A stretch of 64,000 bases of DNA from JAVVHH01 sp965199585 (lineage in GTDB: Bacteria > Pseudomonadota > Alphaproteobacteria > Acetobacterales > Acetobacteraceae), in contig CBDASI010000002.1 in assembly GCA_965199585.1 (NCBI GenBank), forward strand, positions 62,001 to 126,000. Reading direction: 5' to 3'. A program made the translations under genes and the position numbers. Below the pieces are notes generated by a model. That model had not been told where the DNA came from, did not search any database, and saw only the letters and a list, made by a program, of their open reading frames with translations. Within the stretch, counting starts at the first letter, position 1. Each line of letters opens with the position of its first letter. Of the stretch, positions 16,748 through 25,033 are shown piece by piece.

Positions 16748-16767
16748 CCCGTGCACCTCACCCGTAG

Positions 16768-16785
16768 GGTGGGCTTCAGCCCACC
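16768..16785. repeat. GGTGGGC palindrome between cobO and cobQ
   Basis: A perfect 7-bp stem GGTGGGC / GCCCACC with loop TTCA. It lies in the cobO-cobQ gap, 24 bp before cobQ. The same stem with one base-pair change occurs at 47343-47359, and a decayed version starts near 38233 (TAGGGCGGGCTTCGGCT). Probably a small dispersed repeat; as RNA it forms a hairpin without a U-tract. Confidence 0.65.
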
Positions 16786-16809
16786 AACCCGCCCAACCCG
16801 GCGGGCGCC

Positions 16810-18258
16810 ATGCTAGCCCGCGCCATCATGTTCCAAGGCACCGGCTCCTCCGTCGGCAAATCCACCTTGGTCGCCGGCCTGGCCCGCGCCTGCCTCCGCC
16901 GCGGCCTCCGCGTCGCCCCCTTCAAACCCCAGAACATGTCCAACAATGCTGCCGTCGTCGCCGGCGGCGGTGGCGAGATCGGCCGCGCCCAAGCCCTCCA
17001 AGCCCGTGCCGCCGGGCTCGAGGCCACCGTCGACATGAACCCCATCCTGCTGAAGCCCCAAGCCGAGATCGGCTCCCAGATCATCGTCCAAGGCCGCCTC
17101 CACGCCACCGCCCGCGCCCGCGACTACCAGGCCATGAAGCCCGGCCTCATGCCCTATGTCTTGGACAGCTTCCACCGCCTCGCCGCCACCGCCGACCTCA
17201 TCCTCGTCGAAGGCGCCGGCAGCGCCTCGGAAATCAACCTCCGCCAAGGCGACATCGCCAACATGGGCTTCGCCCAAGCCACCGGCACGCCCGTCATCGT
17301 CGTCGGCGATATCGACCGCGGCGGCGTCATCGCCAGCCTGGTCGGCACCCATGCCGTGCTCGACCCGGCCGACCGCGCCCTCGTCGCCGGCTTCGTCGTC
17401 AACCGCATGCGCGGCGACCTCTCTCTCTTCGACGACGGCATGCGCTTCATCGCCGCCCGCACCGGCTGGCTCGCCCTCGGCCTCGTCCCCCATTGCGACC
17501 ACGTCCGCCGACTCCCCGCCGAAGACGCTGCCGACTTGGCCAGCATCTCCACCGGCGGCCACATCCGCATCGCCGTCCCCCTCCTCCCCGGCATCGCCAA
17601 TTTCGACGACCTCGACCCGCTGGCCGCCGAGCCCGACATCGACCTGGTCCTCGTCGAGCGCGGCACCCCCCTCCCCGCCGACGCCGCCCTCATCCTTCTC
17701 CCCGGCTCCAAATCCACTATCGCCGACCTCGCCGCCCTGCGCGCCGAAGGGTGGGACATCGACATCCACGCCCATGCCCGCCGCGGCGGCCGCGTGCTGG
17801 GCCTCTGCGGCGGCTATCAGATGCTCGGCCGCCGCCTTTCCGACCCCGACGGTATCGAGGGCACGCCCGGCGCCGTCGACGGCCTCGGCCTGCTCGACGT
17901 CGAGACCATCATGGGCGGCGACAAGCGCCTCGAGCGCGTGACCGGCGCCCTCGCCGGGTCCGCCGCCGCCGTGCACGGCTACGAGATCCACATCGGCCGC
18001 ACCGAGGGGCCCGCCACCGCTTCTCCCTTCCTGCACTTCGCCGACGGACGGCCGGATGGCTGCGCCGGCCGGGTCGCCGGCACCTACGTGCACGGCCTCT
18101 TCGACGCGGATCCGGCCCGCGCCGCCCTCCTCCGCGAACTCGGTGCCACCCCCACCGACCGCTCGCACGAGACCGAGGTCGACGCTGCCCTCGACGCCCT
18201 GGCCGACCACCTGGAGCGCTACATGGATATCGACCGCCTGCTCACCCTGGCCAGGTGA
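16810..18258 (+). CDS. cobQ: Cobyric acid synthase (glutamine-hydrolysing)
   Basis: Amidates the b, d, e and g side chains of adenosylcobyrinic acid a,c-diamide. 482 aa. N-terminal ATPase domain: MFQGTGSSVGKSTLVAGLAR with P-loop, FKPQNMSNNAAV, EGAGSASEINLRQGDIANMG and DIDRGGVIASL. C-terminal class I glutaminase-like domain: LPGSKSTIADLA, VLGLCGGYQMLGR with the nucleophile Cys, and GTYVHGLFD with the catalytic His. ATG at 16810. Its final 17 bp overlap the convergent cobD. Confidence 0.97.
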   Translation: MLARAIMFQGTGSSVGKSTLVAGLARACLRRGLRVAPFKPQNMSNNAAVVAGGGGEIGRAQALQARAAGLEATVDMNPILLKPQAEIGSQIIVQGRLHATARARDYQAMKPGLMPYVLDSFHRLAATADLILVEGAGSASEINLRQGDIANMGFAQATGTPVIVVGDIDRGGVIASLVGTHAVLDPADRALVAGFVVNRMRGDLSLFDDGMRFIAARTGWLALGLVPHCDHVRRLPAEDAADLASISTGGHIRIAVPLLPGIANFDDLDPLAAEPDIDLVLVERGTPLPADAALILLPGSKSTIADLAALRAEGWDIDIHAHARRGGRVLGLCGGYQMLGRRLSDPDGIEGTPGAVDGLGLLDVETIMGGDKRLERVTGALAGSAAAVHGYEIHIGRTEGPATASPFLHFADGRPDGCAGRVAGTYVHGLFDADPARAALLRELGATPTDRSHETEVDAALDALADHLERYMDIDRLLTLAR

Positions 18259-19222
18259 GCGCCGCCAGCCCCACCAGCGCGCCCAACTGCAGCCTACACG
18301 CCACCCGATACAGTCGCAGCGCCGCCCGCAGATCGGCCACCGTCGCCGCCGCCCGTCCGTCCCCCATCCACGCATCCTCCACCGGCACGCCATCATAGAC
18401 GCGCGGCCCCGCCAGCCGCAGGCCCAGCGCCCCCGCCATCGCCGCCTCCGGCCACCCCGCATTCGGCGACCGATGCCCGCCCGCATCCCGCCACACCGCC
18501 CGAATCGCGCTCCCCGGCCGCGCTCCCGTCACCGCCGCCGCCCCGATCAGCCACACCGCCGCCAACCGCGAGGCCGGCAGGTTCACCACATCGTCCAGCC
18601 GCGCCGCCGCCCACCCGAACGCCTCATACCGCGGCGTCCGATGCCCGATCATGCTGTCCGCCGTGTTGACTGCCTTGTATCCCGCCATCCCCGCCAGACC
18701 GGCCAGCGCCCCCCACACCGCCGGCGCGACCACCCCGTCGGAGAAATTCTCCGCCAGGCTCTCGATCGCCGCGCGCACGACGCCCGCTTCGTCCAGCGTC
18801 TCCGGGTCGCGGCCCACGATATGCGCCACCGCGCGGCGCCCTCCGGCCAAGCCCTCGCGCTCCAACGCGGTCGCCACCGCACCCACGTACTGCCCCAGGC
18901 TCCGCTGCGCCGGCAACGAACTCGCCACCACCGCCAGCGCCACCAAACCCCACCCCGGCACCATCGCCTGCAACAGCACCGCCGGCCCACAGACCACGAG
19001 CAGCACCACAACGACCGTCAGCAGCCCCGCCGCCCGTCGCCGCCCGCGCGACCCCCAATTAAAACCGCGCTCCAGCCCGCTCAGCAGCGCGCCGACCCAC
19101 ACCACCGGATGCTTGATCGCGCGGAACACCGCGTCGGGGTAGCCGACCACCGCCTCGATCGCGTAGGCGCCAGCGGTGACGGCGACGTCAGACCAGACGG
19201 TGAGTGTCAGCGGAGGAGCCAC
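18242..19222 (-). CDS. cobD: Adenosylcobinamide-phosphate synthase (CbiB/CobD), integral membrane
   Basis: Attaches the aminopropanol (phosphate) arm to adenosylcobyric acid. 326 aa with several hydrophobic segments (around residues 65-105, 160-185 and 230-245). Family motifs: HPVVWVGALL, ESLAENFSDGVVAPAVWGALAG, AVNTADSMIGHRTPRYEAFGWAAARLDDVVNLPASRL and RSPNAGWPEAAMAGAL. Start is GTG at 19222, one base away from the divergent cobC ATG at 19224; no clear Shine-Dalgarno. Its 3' end overlaps cobQ. It therefore sits antisense inside the plus-strand arm cobP-cobO-cobQ-cobC. Confidence 0.95.
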   Translation of the reverse strand: MAPPLTLTVWSDVAVTAGAYAIEAVVGYPDAVFRAIKHPVVWVGALLSGLERGFNWGSRGRRRAAGLLTVVVVLLVVCGPAVLLQAMVPGWGLVALAVVASSLPAQRSLGQYVGAVATALEREGLAGGRRAVAHIVGRDPETLDEAGVVRAAIESLAENFSDGVVAPAVWGALAGLAGMAGYKAVNTADSMIGHRTPRYEAFGWAAARLDDVVNLPASRLAAVWLIGAAAVTGARPGSAIRAVWRDAGGHRSPNAGWPEAAMAGALGLRLAGPRVYDGVPVEDAWMGDGRAAATVADLRAALRLYRVACRLQLGALVGLAALTWPG

Positions 19223-19223
19223 G

Positions 19224-20258
19224 ATGCAGGATCAAGCCACCAGCGATAGCACGCAGGCTCCGGCCGAGACAGCCGGCCTGCCCCACGGCGGCCGGCTCAA
19301 CGCCGCGCGCCGCCAATTCCCTGGCGCGCCCGAGCCCTTCATCGATCTCTCCACCGGCATCAACCCGGTCCCCTACGAGGTGCCGCCTCTCGGCGCCGAC
19401 CTCTGGCACCGCCTCCCCGAGCCCGAAACCCTGGTCGACCTCCAGCGCGCCGCCGCCGCCGCCTACCGCGTCACCGACCCGGCCATGATCGTCGCCGCCC
19501 CCGGCACCCAGATCCTTATCAGCCTCCTGCCCCACCTCCTCCGGCACGGCACCGCCACCATCCTCGCCCCGACCTATGCCGAACACCGCGCCGCCTGGCA
19601 CGCCGCCGGCGCCCGAACCCGCGAGGCCGCCACCCCTGACGACCTCCCCGACGACGGCGTGGTCATTCTCTGCAATCCCAACAACCCCGACGGCCGTCGA
19701 CTCGATCCCGCACTCCTCCTCGCCCGCGCCAGCCTCCTCGCGCAGCAAGGCGGCGTCCTGATCGTCGACGAAGCCTTCGCCGATTTCGACCCGGACCTTT
19801 CGCTCGCGCCCAGCCTGCCACACCCCGCGCTCATCGTCCTACGCTCCTTCGGCAAGGCATACGGATTGGCTGGCCTGCGCCTCGGCTTCGCCCTGGCCGC
19901 TCCCGCTCTGGCGCACCGCATCCGAAACGCCCTCGGGCAATGGGCCGTGTCCGGGCCCGCAGCCAGCATCGGCACTCTCGCCCTGAACGACGCTCCCTGG
20001 CGCCGAACCGCCGCCGCACGCTTGGCCGGCGACGTCTGCCGCCTCGATGCCCTGCTGCAAGCTGCACGCCTGAGCGTCGTCGGCGGCACCGCCCTTTTCC
20101 GCTTGGCCGCCAGCCCGCTCGCCCCGTCCATCTACATGCGCCTTGGCGCCGCCGGCATCCTCGTGCGCCGCTTCGACCACGACCCAGGCTGGCTCCGCTT
20201 CGGCATACCCGCCGATCAGCCCGCGTGGGACCGTCTCGAGAACGCCCTGCGCACGTAG
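19224..20258 (+). CDS. cobC: Threonine-phosphate decarboxylase-like aminotransferase CobC
   Basis: PLP-dependent class I/II enzyme thought to supply (R)-1-amino-2-propanol phosphate for the nucleotide loop, the partner activity of CobD. 344 aa. Landmarks: IDLSTGINPVPYEVP, ILCNPNNPDGR, VDEAFADFDP and the PLP-lysine region LRSFGKAYGLAGLRLGFA. The ATG at 19224 has a strong GGAGGAG Shine-Dalgarno at 19212-19218 and is preferred over an in-frame GTG/ATG further upstream at 19176. That ribosome site lies on the antisense of cobD's first codons. The 3' end overlaps the convergent glycosyltransferase gene by 43 bp. Confidence 0.93.
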   Translation: MQDQATSDSTQAPAETAGLPHGGRLNAARRQFPGAPEPFIDLSTGINPVPYEVPPLGADLWHRLPEPETLVDLQRAAAAAYRVTDPAMIVAAPGTQILISLLPHLLRHGTATILAPTYAEHRAAWHAAGARTREAATPDDLPDDGVVILCNPNNPDGRRLDPALLLARASLLAQQGGVLIVDEAFADFDPDLSLAPSLPHPALIVLRSFGKAYGLAGLRLGFALAAPALAHRIRNALGQWAVSGPAASIGTLALNDAPWRRTAAARLAGDVCRLDALLQAARLSVVGGTALFRLAASPLAPSIYMRLGAAGILVRRFDHDPGWLRFGIPADQPAWDRLENALRT

Positions 20259-21190
20259 AGCCCGGCCACGAAGGCGGCCCATTTCGCGCCGAACCGCTCC
20301 CTCAGCGCCGCCCGCCCATGCCGGATCGCCGCGCCGAACTCCCCCGCCGCGGCCGCCCGCGTGCTCATGGTCTTCAGTGCATAGACCCGGTCCCGGCGGC
20401 ACCGGTCCCGAATGGCCGGGTTCCGCGCTCCGGCAATCGCCTTGTCCAACACCGCCAGCCGGCACGCATCCCGCGCTTCCCCCGCGATCGACGACGCACT
20501 CGCTCGTCCCGCAGGCACATGGTGCCGCGCGATCACGCCCGGCGTATAGCCGATCGCCCCCGCGGCATCGATCAGGCGCAGGTAGAAGTCACGATCCTCC
20601 TCGTAGCGGATGTCGCCGTCGAACCCGCCGAGCCGCTCCCAGGCCAGGGTACGCCGCACGATCGTCGTGTTCAGGTGCGCGAACCCGTCACTCAGCAACA
20701 CCTGCTCGGCCGTCACGCGGAAGGTCCCGCCATCGGCTACCACGCCGCTTCCCGGCAGCTTTTGCGCCAGGTCCTCCGCCCAGACCGGTGGCGGTACGAC
20801 GCTGCCATCCGCCCGCATCGCCTCCTGATCGCGGAAGTGCAGGTCGAGCCCGAGCCGCTCCATCGCCGCCAGGGCCTGCCCCAGGTAGTCGGGGTCCGTC
20901 CACTCGTCGTCGTCGTCGAGGAAAGCGACATAGGGCCGCGTGGCATGGGCCAGCCCCCGGTTCCGCGCATCGCCCGGCCCACGCCCCCCCGCGATCGCCG
21001 GCATCGCAAGCATCGATCCCCCGACGCCGGCTTCCGCCAGCACGGCCACGTTGCGCGCCCGCATCGCCTCGGTCGAACTGTCGTCGATCAGCAGCACCTC
21101 GAACTCCCGCCATCGCTGCATCATGACCGAGCGCAGTGCCCGCGCGAGCAGTTCTGGCCGATCCCGGGTCGCTATGATGATCGAGAACAC
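20216..21190 (-). CDS. Family 2 glycosyltransferase
   Basis: About 324 aa GT-A fold protein, cytoplasmic. Sequence starts FSIIIATRDRPELLARALRSV (nucleotide-sugar binding), followed by VLLIDDSSTEAM, GPGDARNRGLAHA, FLDDDDEW (the DxD metal site) and GGFDGDIRYEEDRDFYLRL. GTG at 21190 is chosen because GGAGG lies 5 nt upstream; a GTG at 21229 would add 13 residues without a good ribosome site. The acceptor and donor sugar cannot be told from sequence. Not obviously linked to cobalamin; its 3' end overlaps cobC by 43 bp. Confidence 0.85.
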   Translation of the reverse strand: MFSIIIATRDRPELLARALRSVMMQRWREFEVLLIDDSSTEAMRARNVAVLAEAGVGGSMLAMPAIAGGRGPGDARNRGLAHATRPYVAFLDDDDEWTDPDYLGQALAAMERLGLDLHFRDQEAMRADGSVVPPPVWAEDLAQKLPGSGVVADGGTFRVTAEQVLLSDGFAHLNTTIVRRTLAWERLGGFDGDIRYEEDRDFYLRLIDAAGAIGYTPGVIARHHVPAGRASASSIAGEARDACRLAVLDKAIAGARNPAIRDRCRRDRVYALKTMSTRAAAAGEFGAAIRHGRAALRERFGAKWAAFVAGLYVRRAFSRRSHAG

Positions 21191-21304
21191 GCGAGCCTCC
21201 AGCCTTTTGCCAATTACGGACCGCCTCACGTTACCCGGTCGGCCTCAACGATGTCTTAACCAAATGGCCCGATACTGCGGGGACGATCTTCGGAACTCTC
21301 GGCC

Positions 21305-21487
21305 ATGTCTCGCAACGAAATGTTCTTCCTGCTCGCCTGTGCCGTCGTCGCTGCCATCATGTCCACCGACCCGGTCTCGTCGAGACGTCAACCCGCGGTC
21401 ACCATCGCCAGCCTCTTGATGCCGGCGCCGGACATTGTCGCCTGGAACCAGACGGACCTCGGCAATCCAAACTCTAACCTACCGTAG
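21305..21487 (+). CDS. Small putative exported peptide (60 aa)
   Basis: ATG at 21305, with a hydrophobic N-terminal segment MFFLLACAVVAAIM after a charged start (MSRNE), so it could be a signal or anchor peptide. The rest is polar with no recognised domain. It ends 19 bp before the start of the GT87-like gene on the same strand, so the two may be co-transcribed. No homology recognised; it could also be a chance ORF in the leader. Confidence 0.4.
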   Translation: MSRNEMFFLLACAVVAAIMSTDPVSSRRQPAVTIASLLMPAPDIVAWNQTDLGNPNSNLP

Positions 21488-21506
21488 CGAACGACGGAGG
21501 GCGGCG

Positions 21507-22682
21507 TTGGCAAACGGAGCCTCGGGCCGGCCCGCGGCTACGCTGCCTAGGCTCGTCTTGTATCTTGGGCTGCTTCCGGGCCTCTGGACAGCGTGGATCC
21601 TGTGGGCCCATCCGATCGAGGGACTAACCGCATCGCGGTCCGCCCTCGCGGCTCGCGACTTTACCGCGCTCTGGGCCGCAGGTCAGGCGACCGCCACCGC
21701 ACACCCGGACACCCTCGCAAGCCCCGCCGCCTTCACCGCCTACCTGCGCGACCTGTTCGGCGCCGGCATCCCCGACCAAATCTGGCCTTACCCACCCCCA
21801 ATCCTTCTACTTGCCCGCCCGCTGGCGAGCCTGCCGTTGGTGCTCAGCCTCATTCTCTACACGGCGCTGGGCGTCGTCGCGCTCCTACTCGCGCTTCGCG
21901 CCACCTCGCTCTCCCGCTTTCAACGAGTCGCAATTCTGCTCAGCCCAGCGGTCGTGACCAACGCACTCACCGGCCAGACCGGCGCCCTGATCGGCGCTTT
22001 GTTGATCGGCGGCCTAGTGCTGATTGATCGTCGCCCCCTCCTCGCCGGTGCGTTGCTGGGCGCGCTGATCATCAAGCCGCAATTTGCCGTTCTCTTACCG
22101 GTTTGCCTGGTCGCCGGAATGCGGTGGCGGACGATCGGCGCCGGTTGTGTATCAGCAATAATACTCGCCTTTTTCTCAATTATCAGCTTTGGTCCGGAAC
22201 CTTGGGTAGACTTCCTCCACGGCCAAAAGGCCATCTCAGCATATATCGGAGCCCCGTGGGAATCAGGCCCAGCCCAGTCGATGTTCACCAGCGCGTTCAT
22301 GGCAGCACGCTCCTTGGGCACGGGTTTGAGCATGGCCTATGCGGTGCAAGCCCTGCTGACCGCCGGGTGCGCTTACGCCGCGTGGCGCCTGTGGCGAATG
22401 CCGAACCTGTCGACCGAGGCCCGCACGGCGTCGACGTTGCCACTGGTGCTCCTCGCCGCCCCGTGGGTCCACACGTACGACATGCCGGCTTTAGCAGCGT
22501 CGACCGTCATGCTGCTGCCGGCCGAACCCGGCGGGCGTCGATCCGTGCTGATCTTCGCCTGGCTCTGGCCGGGCTTGTCTCAAATCCTGTCGATCCCGCC
22601 GACGCTTGCCATGCTCAGCGTCGGCAGCGTGGCTTGGCTGGCACGTTGCTCGGCCTCGCATTCATCTCGAGCTTCGTCCTAA
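21507..22682 (+). CDS. GT87/DUF2029-type multi-pass membrane glycosyltransferase
   Basis: 391 aa with about eight to ten hydrophobic segments. Resembles the DUF2029 (GT87) polyprenyl-phosphate-mannose-dependent transferases: ARDFTALWAAGQ near residue 50, IWPYPPPILLLARPLASLP near 95, GQTGALIGALLIGGLVLIDRRPLLAGALLGALIIKPQFAVLLPV near 170-210, and PWVHTYDM near the C-terminus. The TTG start at 21507 is chosen because GGAGGG lies 5 nt upstream; the frame is open further upstream without a better start. It overlaps the lytic transglycosylase gene and precedes the pilus secretin, so a role in glycosylating envelope or pilus material is possible but unproven. Confidence 0.75.
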   Translation: MANGASGRPAATLPRLVLYLGLLPGLWTAWILWAHPIEGLTASRSALAARDFTALWAAGQATATAHPDTLASPAAFTAYLRDLFGAGIPDQIWPYPPPILLLARPLASLPLVLSLILYTALGVVALLLALRATSLSRFQRVAILLSPAVVTNALTGQTGALIGALLIGGLVLIDRRPLLAGALLGALIIKPQFAVLLPVCLVAGMRWRTIGAGCVSAIILAFFSIISFGPEPWVDFLHGQKAISAYIGAPWESGPAQSMFTSAFMAARSLGTGLSMAYAVQALLTAGCAYAAWRLWRMPNLSTEARTASTLPLVLLAAPWVHTYDMPALAASTVMLLPAEPGGRRSVLIFAWLWPGLSQILSIPPTLAMLSVGSVAWLARCSASHSSRASS

Positions 22683-23383
22683 TCGCCTCGCTGTGCTGGT
22701 CGGGGCACGCCTTGGCGGCGCCGGTCGAGACCTCTTGCGACCTCGCAGCCGCTAAGGCTGAGCGAGACTGGAACATACCGACCGGGATCCTGTCTGCAGT
22801 CGGCACGGTCGAGAGTGGCCGCACCGGTCGAACTGGACGCGCACCCTGGCCTTGGACGATCAACGCGGCCGGCCGTGGCACTTACCACGACTCCAAGGGC
22901 GATGCCGTCGCCAGCGTTCTGGCGATAATGATCCGCGGTTTCCCTTATATCGATGTCGGCTGCTTTCAGGTCGACATCGCCTATCACGCCGGGATCTTCC
23001 CCTCACTCGACGACGCGTTCGATCCGGAGAAGAATGCCCAGGCCGCTGCGAAGATCCTCCTCATCGAGCGAAGCCGTTCCCCCGATTGGGACACCGCGGT
23101 CGCTCGCTACCATTCTGCCACTCCAGGCCTAGGCAGTGCCTACCTCGACCGGGTTCGCTCCGCGCTACCGTCCGCCAAGCTCAGGGCATTTCTAGCCCAA
23201 GTCGAATCGGCCGCCCCCGCCGAACCCGCAATTGTGCCGCTGCCGACTGAAACGCGCCAATTACCCACCGTTATCTATGGACACCCACTTACCTCGCCAG
23301 CCGTGAAAATCCGATCCGCCCAGCCAACGGATCGATCGAATGAGCATGTTGCCAGCGCCCAATCGCAACCCGCGACACCATGA
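22634..23383 (+). CDS. Exported lytic transglycosylase (SLT-type)
   Basis: About 249 aa. A signal peptide (LLGLAFISSFVLIASLCWSGHALA) is followed by an SLT-like catalytic domain. The segment GILSAVGTVESGR carries the expected catalytic glutamate (about E60), and GCFQVDIAYH corresponds to the GLMQ-type motif. Then come AFDPEKNAQAAAKILL and ARYHSATPGLGSAYLDRV. Start codon is probably TTG at 22634 (or 22646), inside the end of the GT87 gene; no ATG is available. It lies 111 bp before cpaC, consistent with opening peptidoglycan for pilus assembly, as transglycosylases often accompany secretion systems. Confidence 0.8.
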   Translation: MAGTLLGLAFISSFVLIASLCWSGHALAAPVETSCDLAAAKAERDWNIPTGILSAVGTVESGRTGRTGRAPWPWTINAAGRGTYHDSKGDAVASVLAIMIRGFPYIDVGCFQVDIAYHAGIFPSLDDAFDPEKNAQAAAKILLIERSRSPDWDTAVARYHSATPGLGSAYLDRVRSALPSAKLRAFLAQVESAAPAEPAIVPLPTETRQLPTVIYGHPLTSPAVKIRSAQPTDRSNEHVASAQSQPATP

Positions 23384-23494
23384 CGGAAAAGTGTTGCAAC
23401 CCGATCACAGTCGGCGAGCATCGGTGGACGAGTCACTACCTTTGGTAGAAAGAACATGGGACAAGCGAGATGTCCTCAAGAGTGACGTTAATAG

Positions 23495-25033
23495 ATGCGG
23501 CTAGAAAAACTACCGTGCATCATCATTTTCGGCATTGCAGCTGTTTGCGCGCACGCCGCGGTCGCTCAGGATGCAATTCCGTCACGTCCCATGGGACCGG
23601 CTGGGACCTCGCCGTCTATGCCATCAGCTAATTCGGCACCGGCCACGGCCTTGTCGCCGCGCCAGACACCCGTGATCGTCGACGCTGGCTCTGGTCGACT
23701 GATCCAACTACCCGGCCCGGCCGCGACGATCCTGGCCGCCGATCCAAGGATCGCACGAGTCCAGCCGGCCTCGCCGACCTCGATCTTTATCATGGGCGTT
23801 GCTGCCGGCCGCACCACCGTCATTGCAACGGCTGACAATGGCACGCCGATCGCCGAATACGACGTCACCATCCGTTCCGGTCCAACCGCTGCAGTTATTG
23901 ACCCTAATGCGGCCCGTGCCGCCCCAAGTGCGATCGCCGTCGAGGGCGCCGTTCGGCGTGCTCTCCCCGGCATGGGCGCCGTGCGCGTCAGCGCCGCGGG
24001 GCGAAACGCTTACCTGCTCAGCGGCACCGTCGCCAACGCGTCCGAATCACAGCGGGCCGAAGCCGTCGCACGGGCCACCGCGGGAGAAAACCGCGAAATC
24101 ATCAACAACCTCGAGCTTCTGAGCGGGACACAGGTCAATGTCCGTGTTCGCATCGCCGAGATTTCTCGCCAGATCACGCGCGAATTAGGCTTCAACTGGC
24201 AGGCGCTCGGCAACGCCGGCAGCTTCGTCCTCGGCCTACGCACCGGTGGCGGCGCCTCGACCGTTGCTAACGCGATCACCTCGGGCGCGATCAGCACCGG
24301 CTCGCTCGCGGCATCGTCCAGCCGTTACGGCCTGGGTGTGAGCACGAACCGTCTCGACATCAACTCCGTCATCGATGCCTTGGCGTCCGACCAGCTCATC
24401 ACGATCCTGGCCGAACCGAACCTGACCGCCCAATCCGGCGAGACCGCGAGCTTCCTGGCCGGCGGCGAGTTCCCGATCCCAACTGGCACGAGCGGCAGCA
24501 GCAACACCATCACGATCGAATTTAAGCAGTTCGGCGTGAGCCTGTCTTTCGTACCGACGGTGCTCGGACCGACCCGTCTGAACCTGCGGATACGCCCTGA
24601 GGTCAGTCAGTTGACCAGCACCGGCGCCGTCAGCCTGCCGCTGGCGACCGGATCGGTGACGATTCCGGCGCTGCAGGTGCGCCGCGCGGAGACGACTGTC
24701 GAGCTTGGCAGCGGGCAGAGTTTCGCCATCGCCGGGCTCCTGCAACGCAACACCTTGCAGGCCGATTCCGGTATCCTCGGCCTTGGTGACATCCCGATCC
24801 TCGGCGCGCTGTTCCGCTCCGACCAGTTCCAGCGCAGCGAAACCGAGCTCGTGATCATCGTCACGCCGTATTTAGTGCAGCCTGTCTCCGACCCCAGCCG
24901 CCTCACTGCACCGACCGACGGCTTCAAGCCGGCGGTCGATCTCGACCGGATCCTCTATCGCAGGCAGATCGCCCGCGGAGCGCCAATCCCACAATTACGG
25001 ACCCGCCCCGATGCCGGCTTCATCCTCGAGTAG
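23495..25033 (+). CDS. cpaC: Flp pilus outer-membrane secretin CpaC/RcpA
   Basis: Outer-membrane channel of the Tad pilus. 512 aa with a signal peptide ending AAVAQ (about residue 25). Residues ~55-130 are the pilus-assembly N-domain (GRLIQLPGPAATILAADPRI, IFIMGVAAGRTTVIA); ~150-210 form a BON-like domain; and ~215-480 are the secretin domain with VNVRVRIAEISRQITRELGFNW, LITILAEPNLTAQSGETASFLAGGEFPIP and ETELVIIVTPYLVQPV. First of three overlapping genes (cpaC, cpaD-like, tadD). No strong Shine-Dalgarno is seen before ATG 23495. Confidence 0.95.
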   Translation: MRLEKLPCIIIFGIAAVCAHAAVAQDAIPSRPMGPAGTSPSMPSANSAPATALSPRQTPVIVDAGSGRLIQLPGPAATILAADPRIARVQPASPTSIFIMGVAAGRTTVIATADNGTPIAEYDVTIRSGPTAAVIDPNAARAAPSAIAVEGAVRRALPGMGAVRVSAAGRNAYLLSGTVANASESQRAEAVARATAGENREIINNLELLSGTQVNVRVRIAEISRQITRELGFNWQALGNAGSFVLGLRTGGGASTVANAITSGAISTGSLAASSSRYGLGVSTNRLDINSVIDALASDQLITILAEPNLTAQSGETASFLAGGEFPIPTGTSGSSNTITIEFKQFGVSLSFVPTVLGPTRLNLRIRPEVSQLTSTGAVSLPLATGSVTIPALQVRRAETTVELGSGQSFAIAGLLQRNTLQADSGILGLGDIPILGALFRSDQFQRSETELVIIVTPYLVQPVSDPSRLTAPTDGFKPAVDLDRILYRRQIARGAPIPQLRTRPDAGFILE

